This document shows, one piece after another, positions 58,128 through 64,000 of a stretch of DNA of 64,000 bases. Location: NCBI GenBank assembly GCA_034770075.1, contig JAVJAP010000214.1, positions 682,001 to 746,000 on the forward strand, given 5' to 3'. Origin of the DNA: Aralia elata (Eukaryota; Streptophyta; Magnoliopsida; Apiales; Araliaceae). Made by a program: the position numbers and the translations under genes. Under the pieces are notes generated by a model, which saw only the letters and a program-made list of their open reading frames with translations, did not search any database and was not told the origin of the DNA. The stretch's first letter is position 1. Every line of letters begins with the position of its first letter.

Positions 58128-60198
58128 GCAAGTATAATACCAATAATAGATAGATATACTTAAGGTTCAATGATAACGAAAGTAAATCAATTCGATAACA
58201 GATTTTGAATAAGATGTAGAGTATAAGGGCAATGATTATCATAGTTTAATTCACAACACTTTTCTTACTGATTGGTCATAAAGGACCAAGAACACATAGA
58301 AGGACAAGCAGTTGTCCTACTGCAAAACCTCTGACACAGGCACATGAGGTGATCAGCCCCGTAACACCCACATTATGCATAACGTTCAAACATAGCACGC
58401 GTGTCAGTTCCCCAACGTAAATAAAATACCCCTACTGTGAGGGTTGTTCATCTCAGCACAATATCGAAGTCCGCACCAAGAAATTGGTTTGGATAGCATA
58501 CTCAAAGAATTGGATTGATGACCAATATATCTACTCATTAACCTAGCCAAATGAATTGGCTTAGACCCACTTTTCAAAATAATTCCATGTATAACTTAAC
58601 TTCAATGTCAATAATAATTGAAAGGATTCTCAAGATGTTCAATCAAGATTTATCAAGTCTATCATGCTTAGGTGGGTATATATATAACCCAGTAAATTTA
58701 ACACAAGTTATATAATATAGCATTTTGGTAACTGCACTAGCAATGACAGTATGCAGGAAAAATGTATTTCAATATGTCCGAAGACTAGCATAGAATAGAA
58801 ATTGGTTTGTCCAAAATGAGGGACTTGCACAATATTCAAAGTTGTGTAAGATAGGAAGCTTGCATAGTATAATCAATTTGTATAATCACAACTTGGAAAC
58901 TTGCACAAAATACAAGTTAGGGAACTTACAATATGTAAGAGATTTAAGATCAAAAACTTGCCTGATCTGCTACTACAATTTACTCTACGATTTTGCTCTT
59001 CGGATAACCTATATTAATCATAAGTCATCCCAATAATTATTCTTCGTTGAATCCACATAATAACTCTACATAGACCTAACTATAATACTCTCATCACAAT
59101 ACTTAGTTCATAACAACGTATGACAGTTGTTGGATGTGTTCTTTAATGGTCATCCTTACACTATTAACTCATTCTTATCACTTCAATTGGTCGAATACAT
59201 TTTTTACTGGCATCCTTTTATTTCAGGGAGGATTGGGACAATAAAGCTTGGTGTCACGCTATTCTGCAGGACACTCTACGATCGTGAGAGTCACTCTATG
59301 ACTCGATTGGAATCATTTTATGATTTGGTGTATTCACTCTACGATTCTTATTAGGTTGCCTTATGGTTGGTGAAGTTACTCAACAATTACCTGTTCACTC
59401 TACGTTCGACTTAAGTTAAGGGAAGCTTTCAGATTCTCGGCAAATAGACACCCTCCGACCAGCTGCTCGGCGAGCTTATCCTACGTTTCGGGTTGACTTA
59501 TGAATGTGATATGGGGTCTGGTGTAGATTATGAGGGTACTGGCTTACGAAACATAGTAAGCAGGGGAGACGAACTTATATTCGGCTTTGGAAGTCAGGGG
59601 TTTGGGTCAAACGAACTTATGTTCGGAATGGCTTCGGCATTCTCGATACTATTAATAAATGTGACTAGAAAATTACCACTTGATACTGTTTATACTTCTA
59701 CATTGATTTTATTCATGCTTTGGTCATAAATCCAACTGTCTTCCTCTATGGTCCGTATAAAAAGTAATTTCGGAGTCTTAGACTCGTTCGGACTGTATAT
59801 GGACTCTCGGTATCAACTAGGTAATATGACTAAGGCCATTATTACGACTTTGGTTTAAGTTATTATTTCAGTTCAACAGATATATCATGCAGTTTCTGAA
59901 CAACTACCCTGTGACTACAGAGTTTAACTTTATTCCTTCATTTTAATCTTATACTCGACTCATACGTATACTGCTACTTAATCTGAAAGGAAAAATTATC
60001 TGAATAAATCGAATAACATGCTTAAGGCAAAAGAGTCGTACCTTCTCAATGCTCTGCTGTTATCCCTTACTCTCAGACTTTGCCTTGCCGATGTGCAAGA
60101 ACTACTCCTTATAGTTCTAAATCCCTCACTTTCTCTGTTTTTTCTCTATATCAGAAATGAACAGACTAACAAGCTTGCAAGGTAACTGGGGGTCTTTA

Positions 60199-60204
60199 TT
60201 TATA
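60199..60204 (-). promoter_or_regulatory. Putative TATA box of LTR 3
   Basis: The sense strand reads CCCTATAAATAAAGACC, about 750 bases from the U3 edge. Confidence 0.55.
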
Positions 60205-60952
60205 GGGAGACGGTTACCCAAGCATCGGTCATTACTCAAACCTTAGGACTGGTCCGTAACAGGTTTACCCGCTAGTTAAGAAGGATTAGGTAGAAAGCTC
60301 TACCAACCCGTCCTTCAGCCACACCCACAGTAATCATCACTAGATTACTTGTTAAGCAACATGGTGGAATAGGCCATTGGCCTGGTTTTGCTGGGAGTAC
60401 TATTAGTACTTTTATTATTATAATATTTGTTGTCATTATTCTTATTTTCTAGAAATTAGACATTTAAAGCCGGGTCCGCTGATTGGGTTACCACTGGGTT
60501 CCATACTCTAATACCGATTGGGCTTGCCTACATTCTATATCAATCTGCAACATGGGACGGGTGCACAATTTGATAGGTTCTAGCAGTCTGCTTAGCACAA
60601 TTCGACTGGGCTGTTCTAATTATTCTATTGGACTTAACCTTAAGCAACCATTACTACACATAGTCAGATTATTAAGTCACTCTAGTACTCATAATTAAAC
60701 TTAGTTATATCATAAGCAACATTTAGTACATAATAATTCACTATACACGGTTAGCTCAATATTACCAACTCGATACCAATTATCACAACCATTCTTCATA
60801 GTTCATTTAAACACTTGATGGTGCCACACAAGGCCCACCTTTAAGCTTAGTTAATTCACACTTAAGCTTATCACATATAAATACACATAGTCATTATCAA
60901 ATAATTCTCATTTCATTAATAACAATCTTTTTAAAATTTTTGGATATTACAG

Positions 60953-61138
60953 GCGCTTTGCCACGACCACTGCACCTTCCTCGACGAAGCCATCCACCAG
61001 CGTTATGCTCTAGCCCAAGCTCACCTCGCCTAGTTTCACTCTCTCAAAACCATTGGCCTCTCTCCCCATCGCTTCTTTGACCGAGATCTCGAATTCTCTA
61101 TCGCCGATGAATCAATGAACAGTTTAATTCATATTTAA
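60953..61138 (+). pseudogene. DUF630-type protein fragment
   Basis: The frame reads ALCHDHCTFLDEAIHQRYAL then A-Q-A-H-L-A, a TAG (61031-61033), F-H-S-L-K-T-I-G and PHRFFDRDLEFSIADES. This matches the start of plant DUF630/DUF632 proteins (a plant-specific family often labelled bZIP-like), where a cysteine-led helix is followed by A-x-A-H-x-A-Y-x-x-S-L. The TAG replaces the conserved Tyr. Upstream codons are lost at the LTR edge, and no DUF632 part follows. Pseudogene fragment; family call from memory. Confidence 0.65.
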
Positions 61139-62063
61139 TGTGTATAAACTTTAATTGATGATTCTCTCTTATGTTCATTTTTTTTGGGTTTGTCAATTTT
61201 ATGTGTTTGGAATCTTATTTTTATGCTAATCCTGCCACTATTTAATTCGTTTTTTTTCTTTTATGTACTTGAGGCCCACTTTGGAAAAGTTTGGAGGAAT
61301 ATATTGTGATTGAGAGAGAAACAGAGACAAAAATCTAGAGAGAGAAAATGGGGATAAATGGAGCTTGGAAGATATTGAGAGAGAGAGAGAGACGGGCTTC
61401 AAGTTTTTTCTTCATTTTCTTCACCAACTATGGGTGTTCCCATAATACTGAATCTCACCACCAATAAATCCAGCTTCCACATCAAACCAAAACCCACCAC
61501 CAATAAGTAGTACCAATTTTGTTAGTTTAGAATTAGATCGAAGGGCTTGGAAACGAATATCCAGATCTGGGTGAGTTTATGAGAGAAAACCTGAATATTT
61601 TTTTTTGTTGTATTTTATTAAAGATTAATTTTGAAAATATGAAAGTTTTTTTTATTAAAGTTTAATTCTGAAATTAGGGCTTTTCCCCCTTTTTGTTCTC
61701 TCTTCATACCTCATCAGCAAAATTTGTCTAGCTGTCAGCACGTTTGTCTAGGTGGCAGGTTTGTTAACGCGAAAGTCGTAGTTGAGCCGGATTTTATAAC
61801 GTCAGGGGTACTTTTGAAAAAAAGAAGTTCATAGGCTAACGGGGACTTCGGCCAAAATCACAGGGGCATTTTTGCACCTTTTCCTTATATTCAATCAATC
61901 TATATCAAGCTTAAGGAGGAAGAAACCCCATTCCCAAGGTCCATTTCTCATCTCTACACTCACTTTAGCTTACGTTGACGATTATTTTGTTTGAGCTTCG
62001 TTTCATTCGTTTCATTTGTTTATTTTTGTGCTCTTTTAGCATCCTAGATTATATCTAGTGGTG
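61139..62063. other. Intergenic, no gene recognised
   Basis: GA-rich low-complexity sequence (61310-61395) is followed by CT-rich sequence. The 61700-61885 stretch (GGGGACTTCGGCCAAAATCA, then GGGGCATTTTTGCACC) resembles the end of a DNA transposon seen in other plants. Its partner end was not found. Confidence 0.45.
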
Positions 62064-62068
62064 CTTAG

Positions 62069-63615
62069 TGTTAGAGTTTATGCCCTAGAGGCCAATTATT
62101 TAATGTAATTGCTTAACATTTCTCTTGATATTTGATTGAATAAATGAATTATTTTATTATGGTTTCATTTACTGTGTTATATAAATGTTAACATAATAAA
62201 AGTCCTTAGAATAATGATACAAATTATATAGCTTCAAGTATGTGACTTGAACATGAGATTATATAATTACAATAAGTATCATTACTCTTAAATATCCCTA
62301 GTCGAGTATCATTGAGAATGGGACAACAATGATACATTGAGACTAGTATGTGGATTGACTGATGGCCAAATCTTATTGGTCATTAATATATGAGATATTA
62401 AGTCAATGCATAGGTACATGTTAGAGAACAATGTACTGGACAGACCCATCATGAGAATTCTACGTGGAGCATTATGCAAAGTGTCATAAGCAATTCTCAT
62501 AGTGACAATGATGTAATGGTCCTCCGACCTGAAATCACTATATTACTATATGAGAATTTATGTACTTTGATATCATCAAAGGTTACCTTTAATAGGGTAG
62601 ACAATAAAGGTGATTATTGGGTACATCATGAATCGTGTGAGGAATATGAGTGATCTAGATGGAATTTAACCATCCTATATATCCTAAGTGATATCCATAA
62701 GCCTCTTGATTGAGTAGGACTATGAAATGCATGGCCGTGCTCAAATAGTGATTTGTTTCATATAGTCTACTCATTGATCAAGAAAACTCAGATTAAATTA
62801 TGAAGAGTATGACACATTCCATGACTCGAGTTTAATCTAGGATGTCAAGGTTAAAAGGATTAAATTACATTGAAACATTGGTCACGAAAAGGTTGCATCG
62901 AATCATCGATCTTATTATTATTTGGGTAGCAGTGATGCATTACTAGATGCCACTCACTGTTTATAATTTTATAATATGATTTTAAAATTATTGCCAATAT
63001 AATAATAACCTATAGGGTCACACACTTAGAACGTAATTAAAAGAGAATTAATTTAAATTGTAAGGATTTAAATATATCAATATGATTGATAGTATTTAAA
63101 TTACGAATTTAAATTAACAAGATAATTTGTATATATATGTATATGAATTAAGTAAGACTTAATTAAAATATAATATATATATAAATTCGAATTTTACTTT
63201 TCTAATAGGATTAGGGTTTTGCTTAACCTTTTGGACTCTATATATATCAGATATATCAGCAGTCTTGTTTACGTGAAACTAAAAAGAAAACCCTAGCTGT
63301 TTTAGAAAAGAGAGTTGAGAGCAACACTTGAGAAAATCCAGATCTTGGCGGCTAGTACCGGAGTTCTTTTTGTTGCAGATCGTGTGACGATTTGTGGGAC
63401 GTTCGTGTGGATACCGTAGAGACGCAGTTCCGTTGGATTGCGTTGGAGATTCGAAGCCGTTCCAGAATTTCATCGTTGCATTCAAGCTCGGATAATCGGT
63501 AAAGCAAATCTAAACCTCTGAATTAATTTGTTTTTGCATGGATCCTGTTTTAGGGTTTCGGAAAATTATTTTAAAGTTTTAAATTCCGTTGCGTTTATGT
63601 GTCCAAAACCCTACA
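62069..63615 (+). mobile_element. Copia-type solo LTR with TSD CTTAG
   Basis: A 1547-bp sequence starts TGTTAGAGTTTATGCCCTAG and ends CCAAAACCCTACA. It is flanked by CTTAG at 62064-62068 and 63616-63620. No PBS or coding domain adjoins it. The opening phrase is typical of plant copia LTRs. TATATATAT sequence at 63238-63256 may be its promoter region. Orientation follows the usual copia LTR start. Confidence 0.88.
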
Positions 63616-63620
63616 CTTAG

Positions 63621-64000
63621 ACCCTATATTAAGTCATGGATAGTTATAAAGAGTTTCTCATAATAGAAATTCCTCATAATCAACTTATAAAGTCCTTTTA
63701 ATAGTTGTTCGATTTCAGTCTCGATTTATCTCATTTTGTCGCTTGTTATGCGTGTGATTTGTTTATTCGTCTTGTTTTTAGGCTACCTAAGCATCCTAGA
63801 CTTTCTCTAATGGTGTTTGGATCTTATTATTAGCCACCGAGGACTTCTCTCAAATAGAATCTCATTCTAGCCGATTTGGGATATATTTTTAACTAGATTT
63901 TGTTGTCGTTGTTTTAAATCTACGGAATCTTAGATTTATGAGTCTCACTCCTTAGATTCTAAGTTCCCTTAATAGATCTCGTCGGTATATGATAGATTCT
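63621..64000. other. Intergenic, nothing recognised
   Basis: AGCATCCTAGACTTTCTCTA (about 63790) echoes AGCATCCTAGATTATATCTA (about 62038), left of the solo LTR, so a local duplication predates the insertion. No gene. Confidence 0.5.

Larger units (their letters stand above)
57777..60951 (-). mobile_element. 5' LTR of chromovirus element 3 (3.2 kb)
   Basis: Plus-strand edges are TGTGACGCCCCCAAATTCAG and TTTGGATATTACA. It carries the hairpin (58109-58127) and a TATA box (60204-60199). Small frames at 58842-60698 are LTR sequence. The right edge touches a DUF630-like coding fragment at 60953, possibly the original insertion target. Confidence 0.88.

Overview
The window is nuclear DNA of a flowering plant, most likely a eudicot. 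It shows intron-split plant genes, AT-rich intergenic DNA and dense nested LTR retrotransposons. I see no intact host gene, tRNA, rRNA or CRISPR array. The only host genes are a broken SUN-domain nuclear-envelope gene (first exon 16252-15747, last exon 9123-8839, minus strand) and a short DUF630-type fragment (60953-61138).

Layout. 1-2900: decayed Ty1-copia remnants (RT/RNase H, polypurine tract, start of a 3' LTR). 3294-8530: small elements and a solo LTR. These are a Stowaway-like MITE, a 1.8-kb solo LTR with a perfect TSD (3950-5735), a MULE-type MITE with a 9-bp TSD, a hAT remnant and one end of an Emigrant/pogo-like element. 8839-16252: the SUN pseudogene, whose 6.6-kb interior holds a hAT element with an 8-bp TSD and a fold-back MITE. 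16617-17484: a copia integrase fragment. 17485-60951: a nested block built mainly from one family of Ty3/gypsy chromoviruses (Tekay/Del-like: chromodomain, initiator-Met primer site, 3-5 kb LTRs). 60953-64000: the DUF630 fragment, then a copia-type solo LTR with TSD CTTAG.

The gypsy block can be read as stratigraphy. The oldest traceable copy (element 3, minus strand) has its 5' LTR at 57777-60951. Its reverse transcriptase is split by a 5.1-kb solo LTR of the same superfamily (49031-54155, plus orientation), then by an 11.6-kb Tat/Ogre-like element (37423-48990, TSD GCCCG). Its RNase H is cut by the 5' LTR of element 2 (33607-37010). Element 2 loses its 3' end at 28255. It is joined through a 160-bp tandem repeat to the 5'-truncated element 1 (27816-18150), whose 3' LTR lies against a fourth LTR fragment (17485-18149).

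The most interesting signal is an extra reading frame between the primer-binding site and gag in all three chromovirus copies (27816-27307, 33371-32475, 57535-56871, minus strand). The three encode related acidic, coiled-coil proteins with a basic C-terminus and sit at nearly constant distances from the LTR and from gag. The leader-gag spacer carries an iterated ACAAAAGTKGGG-like motif, and the LTRs share a 7-bp-stem hairpin. All copies carry stops or frameshifts, so nothing here looks autonomous today.
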